Shown in pieces: positions 7,637 to 16,413 of a DNA stretch of 62,398 bases (positions are counted from its first letter, which is position 1; the number at the start of each line of letters is the position of its first letter). Origin of the DNA: Candidatus Ornithomonoglobus intestinigallinarum (lineage in GTDB: Bacteria; Bacillota; Clostridia; UBA1381). The DNA lies in assembly GCA_018715365.1 (NCBI GenBank), contig DVLU01000065.1, forward strand, positions 1 to 62,398. The letters run 5' to 3'. The translations under genes were made by a program, and so were the position numbers. The notes under the pieces were generated by a model. That model was not told where the DNA came from and ran no database searches. It was given only the letters and a program-made list of their open reading frames with translations.

Positions 7637-10348
7637 TTAGAACATTGCAATAAGTCTTGAAAGCATTGTTGCCGCCTGAGCGCGCGTTGCGCCTTCGGCA
7701 GGCTTGAACGAACCGTCCTCAAAGCCTGTGATGATACCCATCGAAGCGGCTTTATAAACATCGTCCGCGGCCCATTCGCTTATTGAGTCATCATCGGTAA
7801 ACTCCGCCGCCGTGTCTTCAACATCAAACTCTTTATATGCCGCCGACGCCGCAACTATCGACGCCATCTGCTCACGCGTTATTGCCGTATCAAGGCTTGC
7901 CGTATCCGTGGGGATTGCTTCGTTTATAAGCGAAGCCGCCTGCGCCGCCGCAACATACGGCTGTGCCCAGTGCTCGCCCTCTGCCGGCTCGGCAACCTCG
8001 AGCTCGAGAGCCGCTGCCGCAAGCTTTATAAACTGACCTATCGTAACGCCGCCCTCGGGAGCAAACGTTCCGTCGCCCATACCGTCTATGATACCTGCTT
8101 CGTACATTTCAAGTATAGCGTCCTCCGCCCAGTGACCGCTTATATCGCTGAACGGTCCGTCTGACGGTTCGGGAGCTGCTCCGCCCTCGGGGAGAGCCGC
8201 CGCGTCAAACGCCTTTGCCGTATACTTGTTGCTTACAAGCTTGATGTTTGCCGCAGGCTGAGTTGTGTACTCGGAGTTCTCTATAGCGTCGTTCATATAC
8301 CAGCTTACATGAGGCGGCTGGTTGTAGCAGTTATTGTATGCACCCGACGAATTTCTGTAAACGTCGTCGTGTGCAAGAGTATAGAAGTTATACTCTGTCG
8401 GTATTGTTGTTGTATAAACTCTTAAAGCGTACTTGTATGAAGGCCTGCTTACTTCAACCTCAACGTCCTTGTCAAAGTTGCCCTTGATCGTCTGCGTTGT
8501 TGTTTCCGTTGTTTCATCCGTTATAACATAAGTAACAAACTCTTCTCTCCAGTCGCCTATTATATCGCCCTGGCCGTTTGTGTTACCCTTTGTTGAGTTG
8601 ATTGAATGTGTGCCTTCGGGAACGAATATTTCTTCGCCCTGCTTTGTTTCGTCATTCCACTTTGAGATAACTATGTCCTGAGCTGCGCCTCTGTGGTCCT
8701 GAAGCTCCGACTGAAGGTCGCCGTCCCAGTAGATCCTGCCGTTCATCGCAAGCTTGAGATCGCCGAGGTCATTGCCTTCGTTATCGTGATATCCTGTTGA
8801 CGCGGCGCCCCACATTACATAATACGAATCACCGTAGCCGATATTTGCGATTATACCGCGGCCCGTATCCTTCTGACCTGCATATGCCTGGATAAATTCG
8901 CCCGTCTTTGCCGACTGAAGCGTAAGACCCCAGTTAAATGTATCTGCCGACTGGTCAACGCCCATTGCTTCCTTAAGCTTTAACGGAGCTGTGAGCGGAT
9001 CGTCGAATGAGTTGCCGCTCTCCTCGTGAGCCGTGAGTACCTCAAGTCCTTCCTTCGTCGGGTCGAAATCGCCTATGTGCATTGCGTCGCCGTGACCGAG
9101 ACCCGTGCACCAGAGAACCGTGCCGTCATCGTCCCACGCCGTAGCGCCTATGCAGACTTCATCCTTGCCGTCGCCGTCAAGATCCGCCGCTTCTATATTA
9201 TGGTTACCATTGCCGACATACTGAGCGTTTGCCGCATCTGCCGTATCAAACGTCCATCTCTGTGAAAGCTTGCCGTTTCTGAAATCATAAGCCGCGGCAG
9301 CCATTCTCTGCTGGCCGTTCTTACCCATGTAGTAGCCGCGTCCCATTACAGCGGACGGGTTTGTTCCGTCAAGCCATGCTATTGTCGCATTGTATCTTTC
9401 CGAACGGTTACCGAAATCGTCACCGAAGCTTAGCGATACCGAATTCGAACCGGCAACGTTGTTCGGGAAATAATCTATCGTGTCAAGCGCAACACCGGTT
9501 TCACCGTCGAAGCACGTTACATAAAGCGGGCCTCTTAAGTTCTTGCCGCCGTCCATGGCTGCCCATGACGATTCGTAGGTTTCGCTCTTTGAAGCGTCAC
9601 CTATAACGTTGCCCTCGGCGTCCGTTGTACCGTCAGCCGTTCTTACTATAAGCTCCGACGCGCCGTCGCCGTCAAAGTCGGCAACGCAAAGCTGAGTATC
9701 GTGTGCGCCGGCTCTTATGTTGTAGCCCATGTCGATACGCCACATAAACGTACCGTCAAGCTTGTACGCATCTATATACACCTTGCCGGTCTGACCGCCG
9801 GAAGCCGCGTCCTTTGCGTCCGAAGGATTCCAAAGCATGATTATCTCATACTCGCCGTCGCCGTCAAGGTCGCCGTACGTGCCGTCGCCCGGTGCATACG
9901 AACCGTAGTAAACGCCGTTTCTGTCCATTATAAGAGCCGAGCTCTCGGGGGGATCCTGAAGCGGTATTTCTATGTACTGGTCCTCAAGCACGTCAACGCT
10001 GTCGGACATCTGCCCGTTAGCAACCACAGTATACTTATCACCGAGATTGCCGTCGGGGTCAACAAAGTTTGTTATCGCACCCTCGGTAACAAGCTCCTTG
10101 TTGCGGTAGAGCGAAAACTGCGTTTCCGCCGGCTCCGTTCCGAGCCTTCTCCATGAAACAAATACGCCGTCGTCCGTTTTTACGGCAACAACGCCTCTGT
10201 CCAGATTTTCCATATTTCTCGTCATTGCGGCAGACGCCTGTGCGCTTGCCGTCACTGCCGGAAGTGCAATGCCCGCCGTCGCAACCTGCGCAAGCACAAG
10301 AGAGAATATGCTTAGCTTTCGTAAGTTCTTTTTGATTTTACTTATCAT
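7637..10348 (-). CDS. Secreted rhamnogalacturonan lyase (PL11, YesW/YesX-like) with C-terminal SLH anchor
   Basis: A 903-residue exported protein. An N-terminal signal peptide (basic MISKIKKNLRK, hydrophobic stretch, AxA-type cleavage near ASAQA) is followed by the PL11 N-domain (MENLDRGVVAVKT, SWRRLGTEPAE). The beta-propeller catalytic core has several DxDGDGxxE/D-type calcium loops (DLDGDGEYEI, ADFDGDGASELI, ADLDGDGKDEVC). From about residue 733 three SLH repeats follow: FSDISGHWAEDAI, HWAQPYVAAA and SEWAADDVYKAASMGI with ITREQMA and ATRAQAAT motifs. The enzyme should cleave the rhamnose-galacturonate backbone of rhamnogalacturonan I while held on the cell surface. Its Shine-Dalgarno is GGGAGGAG, and a -10 TATAAT lies at 10404-10409 on the minus strand. 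It is monocistronic. Confidence 0.93.
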   Translation of the reverse strand: MISKIKKNLRKLSIFSLVLAQVATAGIALPAVTASAQASAAMTRNMENLDRGVVAVKTDDGVFVSWRRLGTEPAETQFSLYRNKELVTEGAITNFVDPDGNLGDKYTVVANGQMSDSVDVLEDQYIEIPLQDPPESSALIMDRNGVYYGSYAPGDGTYGDLDGDGEYEIIMLWNPSDAKDAASGGQTGKVYIDAYKLDGTFMWRIDMGYNIRAGAHDTQLCVADFDGDGASELIVRTADGTTDAEGNVIGDASKSETYESSWAAMDGGKNLRGPLYVTCFDGETGVALDTIDYFPNNVAGSNSVSLSFGDDFGNRSERYNATIAWLDGTNPSAVMGRGYYMGKNGQQRMAAAAYDFRNGKLSQRWTFDTADAANAQYVGNGNHNIEAADLDGDGKDEVCIGATAWDDDGTVLWCTGLGHGDAMHIGDFDPTKEGLEVLTAHEESGNSFDDPLTAPLKLKEAMGVDQSADTFNWGLTLQSAKTGEFIQAYAGQKDTGRGIIANIGYGDSYYVMWGAASTGYHDNEGNDLGDLKLAMNGRIYWDGDLQSELQDHRGAAQDIVISKWNDETKQGEEIFVPEGTHSINSTKGNTNGQGDIIGDWREEFVTYVITDETTETTTQTIKGNFDKDVEVEVSRPSYKYALRVYTTTIPTEYNFYTLAHDDVYRNSSGAYNNCYNQPPHVSWYMNDAIENSEYTTQPAANIKLVSNKYTAKAFDAAALPEGGAAPEPSDGPFSDISGHWAEDAILEMYEAGIIDGMGDGTFAPEGGVTIGQFIKLAAAALELEVAEPAEGEHWAQPYVAAAQAASLINEAIPTDTASLDTAITREQMASIVAASAAYKEFDVEDTAAEFTDDDSISEWAADDVYKAASMGIITGFEDGSFKPAEGATRAQAATMLSRLIAMF

Positions 10349-10549
10349 TTAAACTCTCCTCCCTCTCTTTTTGAGATTTGTATCATAACTATATGTGTAT
10401 ATTATTATACCATAAACATTCGTCTTTTTAAAGCCTTTTGACATATTTTAATGTATAATTTTCAGTGCTTTTTGTGCAATTTAAATTACAGGGCACAAAA
10501 TATTGATGCTGCTTAATAAAATGTTCATATATTAAATACAGTTTTTTAA

Positions 10550-10577
10550 TTGACAAATCCGAAAATCCGTGTATAAT
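10550..10577 (+). promoter_or_regulatory. SigA promoter of the ctsR operon
   Basis: TTGACA (10550-10555) and TATAAT (10572-10577) with a 16-bp spacer. The CtsR operator starts 11 bp downstream of the -10. Between 10349 and this promoter the DNA is AT rich with no gene; it holds the leftward promoter of the PL11 gene. Confidence 0.9.
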
Positions 10578-10588
10578 GGTAGATGAAA

Positions 10589-10605
10589 GGTCAAAGAAAG
10601 TCAAA
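10589..10605 (+). promoter_or_regulatory. CtsR operator (tandem heptad repeat)
   Basis: GGTCAAA (10589-10595), the spacer GAA, and AGTCAAA (10599-10605) match the CtsR direct-repeat operator (A/G)GTCAAA-N3-(A/G)GTCAAA exactly. It covers the predicted transcription start. A degenerate third half-site, AGTTAAA, follows at 10611-10617. Confidence 0.95.
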
Positions 10606-10648
10606 GACAAAGTTAAAGTGAAGCAAAATGAAAGAGGGTGACTGCAAA

Positions 10649-11101
10649 GTGGGTATAAGCGACAGGATAGAGGCTTTCATAAACGAGCTTTTAAAGGACA
10701 GCGGCGGCTGCGTTGAGCTTGGCAGAAACGAGCTTGCGGATATTTTCAGCTGTGTGCCGTCACAGATAAATTACGTTTTATCGACGCGCTTTTGCCCCGA
10801 GAGGGGTTATACGGTTGAATCGCGGCGCGGCGGAGGAGGTTATCTGAGGATACGGCGCACGGAATTGAGCGATCCCGTCCGGGAGACAATAAACGAGATA
10901 GGCTCATCGCTCGATTATCCGCGGGCGCGTGCGTTTGTGCTGAACCTTTTGCAGTCGAACGCCGCGGACGAACAGACGGCGGCGCTTATTTTGAGCGCGG
11001 TATCGGACAATGCCCTGACCGTACCGCAGCCGTTCAAGGATGAATTAAGGGCATCGATAATGAAAAATATGCTGTCGGCGCTCAACGGCGGCCGAGGCTG
11101 A
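10649..11101 (+). CDS. ctsR: CtsR, heat-shock transcriptional repressor
   Basis: A winged-helix repressor of class III heat-shock genes. I place the start at the GTG at 10649 because GAGGGTGA (10634-10641) is a ribosome site 7 nt upstream and the product then begins MGISDRIEAFINELLKD, the normal CtsR N-terminus (150 residues). An in-frame ATG at 10628 has no ribosome site. The HTH region (RNELADIFSCVPSQINYVLSTRF) and the glycine-rich wing (RRGGGGYLRI) are intact; the wing glycines are the known heat-sensing element. It is the first gene of ctsR-mcsA-mcsB-clpC and is autoregulated through the operator upstream. Confidence 0.95.
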   Translation: MGISDRIEAFINELLKDSGGCVELGRNELADIFSCVPSQINYVLSTRFCPERGYTVESRRGGGGYLRIRRTELSDPVRETINEIGSSLDYPRARAFVLNLLQSNAADEQTAALILSAVSDNALTVPQPFKDELRASIMKNMLSALNGGRG

Positions 11102-11115
11102 GAACGGAGGAATTT

Positions 11116-11505
11116 ATGATGGATTTGTTTTCTGATTTATTTAACGACATATGGAACGATTTTGGGATATTCGGCTCCCCTTCTCACATGGGCGTTCAGC
11201 CGAAGGAGGAAAAGCGCTGCCCGGTGTGCGGCAGGACGCTTTCGGATTTAAGGCGCACGGGGCGTTTGGGCTGCGGCGAATGTTACAGCACATTCCGGCC
11301 CGCGCTTGAAGAAATGCTGAGGCAGATACATTCCAATTCGGTTCACAGAGGAAAAATACCGTCGAAATCCGGCGGCGAGCTTAAGAAAAGGCGCCGGCTG
11401 GAGCTTTTGAAATCAAAGCTTCAGGAGGCTGTAAAAAATGAGGATTACGAAACTGCGGCAAAGCTGCATAAGCAGATAAAGGAAGCGGAAGGAGGCGCAA
11501 GGTAA
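11116..11505 (+). CDS. mcsA: McsA, activator of the arginine kinase McsB (short form)
   Basis: A 129-residue protein (Bacillus McsA is about 185). It holds one four-cysteine zinc module, CPVCGRTLSDLRRTGRLGCGEC, and a C-terminal UvrB/UvrC-type helical hairpin (KLQEAVKNEDYETAAKLHKQI). The N-terminal zinc module of Bacillus McsA is absent, replaced by an acidic/aromatic segment (MMDLFSDLFNDIWNDFGIFG). McsA binds McsB and stimulates its kinase activity. The start ATG follows CGGAGG. It lies 14 nt after ctsR and 1 nt before mcsB. Confidence 0.92.
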   Translation: MMDLFSDLFNDIWNDFGIFGSPSHMGVQPKEEKRCPVCGRTLSDLRRTGRLGCGECYSTFRPALEEMLRQIHSNSVHRGKIPSKSGGELKKRRRLELLKSKLQEAVKNEDYETAAKLHKQIKEAEGGAR

Positions 11506-11506
11506 A

Positions 11507-12493
11507 ATGGTATGGTATAAGAATAACGACGCCGATATAATCGTATCGACAAGAATACGCCTTGCAAGGAATCTTGAAGGCGTTCCGTTCCCCGGTGCGC
11601 TTAAGGATAAGGCTTCGGTAACAAACAAAATAAAAGAGGCGGTGCTCGGTTCAAATTCAACGCTTGCCGGAGAATTTGAATTTATCGACCTTGACAAAAC
11701 GCCGCAGAACGAAAAGGACAAATTAAGGGAGGAGCATCTTATAAGCCCCGAAATGTCGGAGGGCAGCGGGCACTCGGTGCTGATAAGCAGCGACAGGACA
11801 ATGAGCATAATGCTCATGGAGGAGGATCACATAAGGCTGCAGATAATCGAGAACGGCGGCAAACTCAAAGAAGCGTTCAAAACGGCGTCGCGCGTTGACG
11901 ACGTTATAGAAGAAAGCCTGTCATATGCGTTTGACGAGAAGTTCGGTTATCTTACCGCCTGCCCCACAAACACCGGCACCGGATTAAGGGCGTCCGTTAT
12001 GCTTCATCTGCCGGCGCTTACGATGACCGATAATATAGGAAGAATATTATCATCGGTAAACAACATGGGCATAGCCGTCAGAGGGCTTTACGGCGAAGGC
12101 ACAAGAGCATACGGCAATCTTTATCAGGTGTCCAATCAAGTAACGCTTGGGCTCAGCGAGGAGGAAATAATCGACAAGCTCGAAAATATAGCGAAACAGA
12201 TAGTTGACGCCGAAAAGAAAACGCGCGCGGCGCTTGCGGAAAAAAACGAAAGCTATCTGAAAAACAAAATCATGCGCTCCTACGGGCTTTTAAAATACGC
12301 ATACACAATGGAAAGCTCCGAAGCGCGCGAGCTTTTGAGCGATGTAATTTTAGGGCAGAATATGGGCATACTCCCAAAGGGCAAGACATTGCCTCTTGAA
12401 TGTATGATAAACGTCACGCCTTCGTTCATCGGCGCGTCATCGCCCGCCGAAAGGGATCTGAAGCGTGCATCGTATCTTAACGAAAACATATAA
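11507..12493 (+). CDS. mcsB: McsB, protein arginine kinase
   Basis: A 328-residue phosphagen-kinase-fold enzyme that phosphorylates arginines on misfolded proteins, marking them for ClpC-ClpP. Conserved parts: VSTRIRLARNLEGVPFP for nucleotide binding, CPTNTGTGLRASVMLHLPAL with the catalytic cysteine region, and the C-terminal RDLKRASYL region that in other McsB proteins belongs to the phosphoarginine receptor. It is slightly shorter than the Bacillus enzyme (~363), trimmed at the C-terminus. It starts right behind mcsA with AAGGAGG overlapping the mcsA end. Confidence 0.96.
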   Translation: MVWYKNNDADIIVSTRIRLARNLEGVPFPGALKDKASVTNKIKEAVLGSNSTLAGEFEFIDLDKTPQNEKDKLREEHLISPEMSEGSGHSVLISSDRTMSIMLMEEDHIRLQIIENGGKLKEAFKTASRVDDVIEESLSYAFDEKFGYLTACPTNTGTGLRASVMLHLPALTMTDNIGRILSSVNNMGIAVRGLYGEGTRAYGNLYQVSNQVTLGLSEEEIIDKLENIAKQIVDAEKKTRAALAEKNESYLKNKIMRSYGLLKYAYTMESSEARELLSDVILGQNMGILPKGKTLPLECMINVTPSFIGASSPAERDLKRASYLNENI

Positions 12494-12534
12494 AACAGCC
12501 TGCAGCAATGCAGCGAAAGAAAGGAATGATAATT

Positions 12535-15003
12535 ATGCTGTTTTCAAACTTTACAGAAAAAGCAAGGATAGCCATCAGCGAGGCGCACGACAGCGCCGCG
12601 GAGCTGGGGCACAATTATATAGGCAGCGAGCATCTTCTGCTCGGGCTTATAAAAGAAGGAAGCGGCGTTGCGGCAAAGGTGCTTGAAGATAACGGCATCA
12701 CGGAGGACGGCGTTACCGGGCGCATAGACGAATATATCGGGCGCGGCAGAGCGTTTTCAAAAGAGGTTGAGCTGCCGCTCACTCCGAGAACAAAGCGCAT
12801 ACTTGAAATAAGCGCGGCAGAAGCAAGGCGTTTGGGGCACAGCTATATCGGCACGGAGCATATGCTTATGGCGATACTGCGCGACGGCGACGGCGTCGGC
12901 CTGAAAATACTTACGTCGCTCGGGGCAAACCCGCAGAATATATATGATGACATTTTGAGCAGCCTTGACGCGGCGCCGTCCGAAAACCAGCGCGAGAGTT
13001 CGCACGGACGAAGCGGCCGCGGCGGCGCGGCGGCAAAAACACCGACGCTTGACAAGTACGGCAGAGATTTTACGCAGCTTGCGCGCGACAATAAATTCGA
13101 CCCCGTTATAGGCCGCGAAAACGAAATAGAAAGAGTTATTCAGATTCTTTCAAGGCGCACGAAAAACAATCCGTGCCTTATAGGCGAGCCGGGCGTCGGC
13201 AAAACGGCGGTTGTTGAAGGGCTTGCCGAAAGGATTGCACAGGGCAACGTTCCCCAGCCGCTTAAAAACAAGCGTCTTGTCGGGCTTGACCTGACTTCGA
13301 TGGTTGCGGGCGCAAAATACCGCGGCGAATTTGAGGAAAGATTAAAGGGCGCGGTTGACGAAGTGCTGAAGGACGACAGCGTTATACTCTTTATAGACGA
13401 GCTGCACACCATAGTCGGCGCGGGCAGCGCCGAGGGCACAATGGATGCGTCAAACATATTAAAGCCGTTCCTTGCAAGAGGCGAGCTGCAGCTGATCGGC
13501 GCAACAACGCTTAAGGAATACAAGAAATATATCGAAAAGGACGCGGCTCTCGAAAGACGTTTCCAGCCCGTCACCGTCGGCGAGCCTACCGTTGACGAAA
13601 CGGTGGAAATCCTTACCGGCATACGCGACAAATACGAGGCCCATCACGGCGTCAGAATAACGGACGAAGCGTTAAGGGCTGCGGCCTCGCTGTCGGCAAG
13701 ATATATAAGCGACAGGTTCCTGCCCGACAAGGCGATAGACCTTATAGACGAAGCGTCGTCAAAGAAGCGTCTGTCATCGCAGACGGAGCCGAACGAGCTG
13801 AGAGAAAAGGACGCAAAGCTGGCGGAGCTTCTGAACGAAAAAGAGGAAGCCGTTACGGCCCAGGACTTTGAAAAGGCAGCAAGGCTGCGCGATGAGGAAA
13901 AGGAATTAAAGGCGCAGATAGAAAGCATGCAGAAGGAATGGAAGGGCAGCGGCACGTCGTCGGAGCTTGTTGTTACAGAGGACGATATTGCGGCTATCCT
14001 TGCAGACTGGACGCACATACCGGCGTCAAGCCTTAAAGAGGGCGAAAAGGAAAAGCTCCGTAAGCTCGAGGAGCTGCTGCACGCGCGCGTTATCGGTCAG
14101 GACAAGGCCGTAAGCGCCGTTGCAAAAGCGATAAAAAGAGGCCGTGCCGGGCTTAAAGACCCGAACCGTCCGATAGGCTCGTTCCTGTTCCTCGGTCCCA
14201 CCGGCGTCGGCAAAACGGAGCTTTCAAAAACGCTTGCCGAAGTAATGTTCGGCAGTGAGGACGCGCTTATAAGAGTTGATATGTCGGAATACATGGAGAA
14301 GCATTCGGTATCCAAATTTATCGGCTCACCTCCGGGATACGTAGGCTTTGAGGAGGGCGGACAGCTCACCGAAAAGATAAGAAAGCACCCGTATTCGGTA
14401 ATACTTTTCGATGAAGTGGAAAAAGCGCACCCCGATGTATTCAACATTATGCTCCAGATCCTTGACGACGGTATCCTGACCGACGCACAGGGCAGACGCA
14501 TAGACTTTAAGAATACCGTTATCATAATGACATCGAACCTCGGCGCAAAGGAAATACTCGGCAACATGCACTCAAAGCTCGGCTTCGCCGACAGCGAAGC
14601 GGACAAGAAGTCGGAAAACGAAAGCGAAAACGAACGCATCCGCCGCAAGGTTATGGATGAGGTTAAAAAAGCGTTCAAGCCGGAATTCCTCAACCGTATA
14701 GATGAAATAATCGTGTTCGACCGCCTTACCGAGGAAAACATCAAAGACATTGCAAGGCTTATGCTTAAGTCGCTTGAAAAGCGCATGAAGGAAAACGAAA
14801 TGGAGGTTGAATTCAGCGATGAGGCCGTTGCGAAAATAGCCAAATCGGGCTTCGACCCCGTCTACGGCGCAAGGCCGTTAAGGCGCGCTATCCAGAACGA
14901 AATCGAGGATATGCTGAGCGAAGCGATAATAAGCGGAGAAGTGCAGAAGGGCGACCATGTTAAGGTCGTCTGCAGGGACGATAAATTTGCGATAGAGAAA
15001 TAA
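12535..15003 (+). CDS. clpC: ClpC, ATP-dependent Clp protease ATP-binding subunit
   Basis: An 822-residue AAA+ unfoldase. I choose the ATG at 12535 (MLFSNFTEKARIAISEAH) because AAAGGA ends 9 nt before it; ATGs at 12508 and 12526 are in frame but give extra N-terminal residues. Order: double Clp-N repeat (NYIGSEHLLLGLI, SYIGTEHMLMAIL), AAA1 with Walker A GEPGVGKTAV, a middle domain with the UvrB-like coiled coil (AQDFEKAARLRDEEKELKAQI) that identifies ClpC rather than ClpB, AAA2 with GPTGVGKTEL, and the C-terminal D2-small domain. Partners in this window are McsA/McsB and MecA. clpP is not here. Confidence 0.97.
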   Translation: MLFSNFTEKARIAISEAHDSAAELGHNYIGSEHLLLGLIKEGSGVAAKVLEDNGITEDGVTGRIDEYIGRGRAFSKEVELPLTPRTKRILEISAAEARRLGHSYIGTEHMLMAILRDGDGVGLKILTSLGANPQNIYDDILSSLDAAPSENQRESSHGRSGRGGAAAKTPTLDKYGRDFTQLARDNKFDPVIGRENEIERVIQILSRRTKNNPCLIGEPGVGKTAVVEGLAERIAQGNVPQPLKNKRLVGLDLTSMVAGAKYRGEFEERLKGAVDEVLKDDSVILFIDELHTIVGAGSAEGTMDASNILKPFLARGELQLIGATTLKEYKKYIEKDAALERRFQPVTVGEPTVDETVEILTGIRDKYEAHHGVRITDEALRAAASLSARYISDRFLPDKAIDLIDEASSKKRLSSQTEPNELREKDAKLAELLNEKEEAVTAQDFEKAARLRDEEKELKAQIESMQKEWKGSGTSSELVVTEDDIAAILADWTHIPASSLKEGEKEKLRKLEELLHARVIGQDKAVSAVAKAIKRGRAGLKDPNRPIGSFLFLGPTGVGKTELSKTLAEVMFGSEDALIRVDMSEYMEKHSVSKFIGSPPGYVGFEEGGQLTEKIRKHPYSVILFDEVEKAHPDVFNIMLQILDDGILTDAQGRRIDFKNTVIIMTSNLGAKEILGNMHSKLGFADSEADKKSENESENERIRRKVMDEVKKAFKPEFLNRIDEIIVFDRLTEENIKDIARLMLKSLEKRMKENEMEVEFSDEAVAKIAKSGFDPVYGARPLRRAIQNEIEDMLSEAIISGEVQKGDHVKVVCRDDKFAIEK

Positions 15004-15019
15004 CGCCGTTTAACGGTAA

Positions 15020-15070
15020 ACAAAACGCACCTTTCGGAGTAATCGAGTTACGCCGTCCGGTGCGTTTTGT
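15020..15070 (+). terminator. Terminator of the ctsR-clpC operon
   Basis: The 12-bp stem ACAAAACGCACC (15020-15031) pairs with GGTGCGTTTTGT (15059-15070). The loop holds a second stem (CGGAGTAA/TTACGCCG, one mismatch). The T-rich tail is TTTTGTTCGTT. Confidence 0.85.
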
Positions 15071-15122
15071 TCGTTATGCAGCTAAAATTTGTCAGCCGCA
15101 TTGTTTTTGCTGAATAAAACGT

Positions 15123-16298
15123 TTAATTGCGGATTTCCTTTTCACGCCGCTCCTTTGCCGCCTTTTCCGTTTTTGAAATCATAATAACGAGAAGTATCGT
15201 AAAAAACGCCGTGTAAAACGGCATAAGCGCAACGCTTATATGGTTTGCGATAATCCCGAACAGCGGCGGCATGAGCGTAGATCCCACATAGGCGCTTGCC
15301 ATTTGTATGCCTATTATGCTCTGCGAATTTTCAGCCCCGAAATTATCGGGAGTGGAATGGATTATGCTCGGATATATCGGCGCGCAGCCAAGACCTATAA
15401 CAACAAGCCCGGCTATCGACGTCGCCTGCCACGGCAGAGCCGTAAGCGCCGCGCCCGCAAGCGCTATGCACGCGCCCATGCGTATCATGCGGTTATCGCC
15501 GAGCCTATCCGAAATGAAACCCGCCAAAAATCTGCCGGCCGTTATGCCTATGAAAAACAGCGCGCCGAACGCCGCGGCTCTTGTCGGCGTAACTCCCCTT
15601 GCACCCTGCAAAAAGCTGCTTGACCACAGCATCGCCGTCGCCTCCGCCGCGCAGTAGCACATAAATCCCACAAGTATATACGGAACGCCCTTTATTTTTA
15701 GCGCGCCCTTTAATCCGACCGGCTTTCTTTCTTCACCGCCGTCGCCGCCGTTTTTGTTTACTTTCCAGAGCGGCAGCGAAACGAGCGCGATGATCGCTAT
15801 AACAACCTGCATATACGATACGGCACGGTAGCCGTCCGTCCATGCGCCGTGCGTAATCGCATAGCTCATGATATACGGGCTTATTATTGTGCCGACGCCC
15901 CAGAAGCAGTGAAGCCAGCTCATATGGCGCGAATTATAGTAAAGGGCCACGTAATTGTTAAGCGCCGCATCTATCGCCCCGGCGCCCAAACCGTAGGGCA
16001 CCGCCCAAAGGCACAGCATATAAAACTCCGACGACTTCGAAAACCCGAACATTGCGGCAGCAGTAAGAAATATGCTTGTGATCGTTACGGCTCGCGTTCC
16101 GAATTTCAGTATAAGCCGCTCCGAAAACAGCCCCGACACAACAGTCCCGCCGGAAATTATAACGGAAACAAAGCCCATATATGAAATCGGCACATCAAAC
16201 GTTTCGTAAATCGTCGGCCATGCCGAGCCGAGAAGCGAATCGGGCAGGCCAAGACTTATAAATATTATGTAAATTACGGCAAGCAGTAGTAAGTACAT
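15123..16298 (-). CDS. MFS transporter, probable sugar carrier
   Basis: A 391-residue protein with 12 predicted membrane segments in two six-helix halves and the MFS loop motif seen as SERLILKFGTRAV and, in the second half, GFISDRLGDNRMIRMG. It lies 115 bp downstream of the GH31 gene on the same strand, so co-transcription is likely and the cargo may be the sugar that GH31 cuts or releases. That assignment is context only; other MFS cargoes are possible. Confidence 0.85.
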   Translation of the reverse strand: MYLLLLAVIYIIFISLGLPDSLLGSAWPTIYETFDVPISYMGFVSVIISGGTVVSGLFSERLILKFGTRAVTITSIFLTAAAMFGFSKSSEFYMLCLWAVPYGLGAGAIDAALNNYVALYYNSRHMSWLHCFWGVGTIISPYIMSYAITHGAWTDGYRAVSYMQVVIAIIALVSLPLWKVNKNGGDGGEERKPVGLKGALKIKGVPYILVGFMCYCAAEATAMLWSSSFLQGARGVTPTRAAAFGALFFIGITAGRFLAGFISDRLGDNRMIRMGACIALAGAALTALPWQATSIAGLVVIGLGCAPIYPSIIHSTPDNFGAENSQSIIGIQMASAYVGSTLMPPLFGIIANHISVALMPFYTAFFTILLVIMISKTEKAAKERREKEIRN

Positions 16299-16413
16299 AT
16301 CAAAACCTCGCTGTCAATGATTATCCGCGGCGTCATTTTGCCGCAAACGGCATTTTAACACAGCTTCCGCCGTTTGTCAAGGCGGAATTTACGATTTTTT
16401 TATGTATTTTCGG

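Noticed and set aside
10628..10648. Upstream ATG for ctsR
   Set aside because: No ribosome site, and the extra residues do not belong to the CtsR family; the GTG at 10649 has a good site and gives the normal start.
14097..14843. 248-codon open frame opposite clpC
   Set aside because: Serine-rich translation of the opposite strand of a conserved AAA+ gene; no independent start signal.
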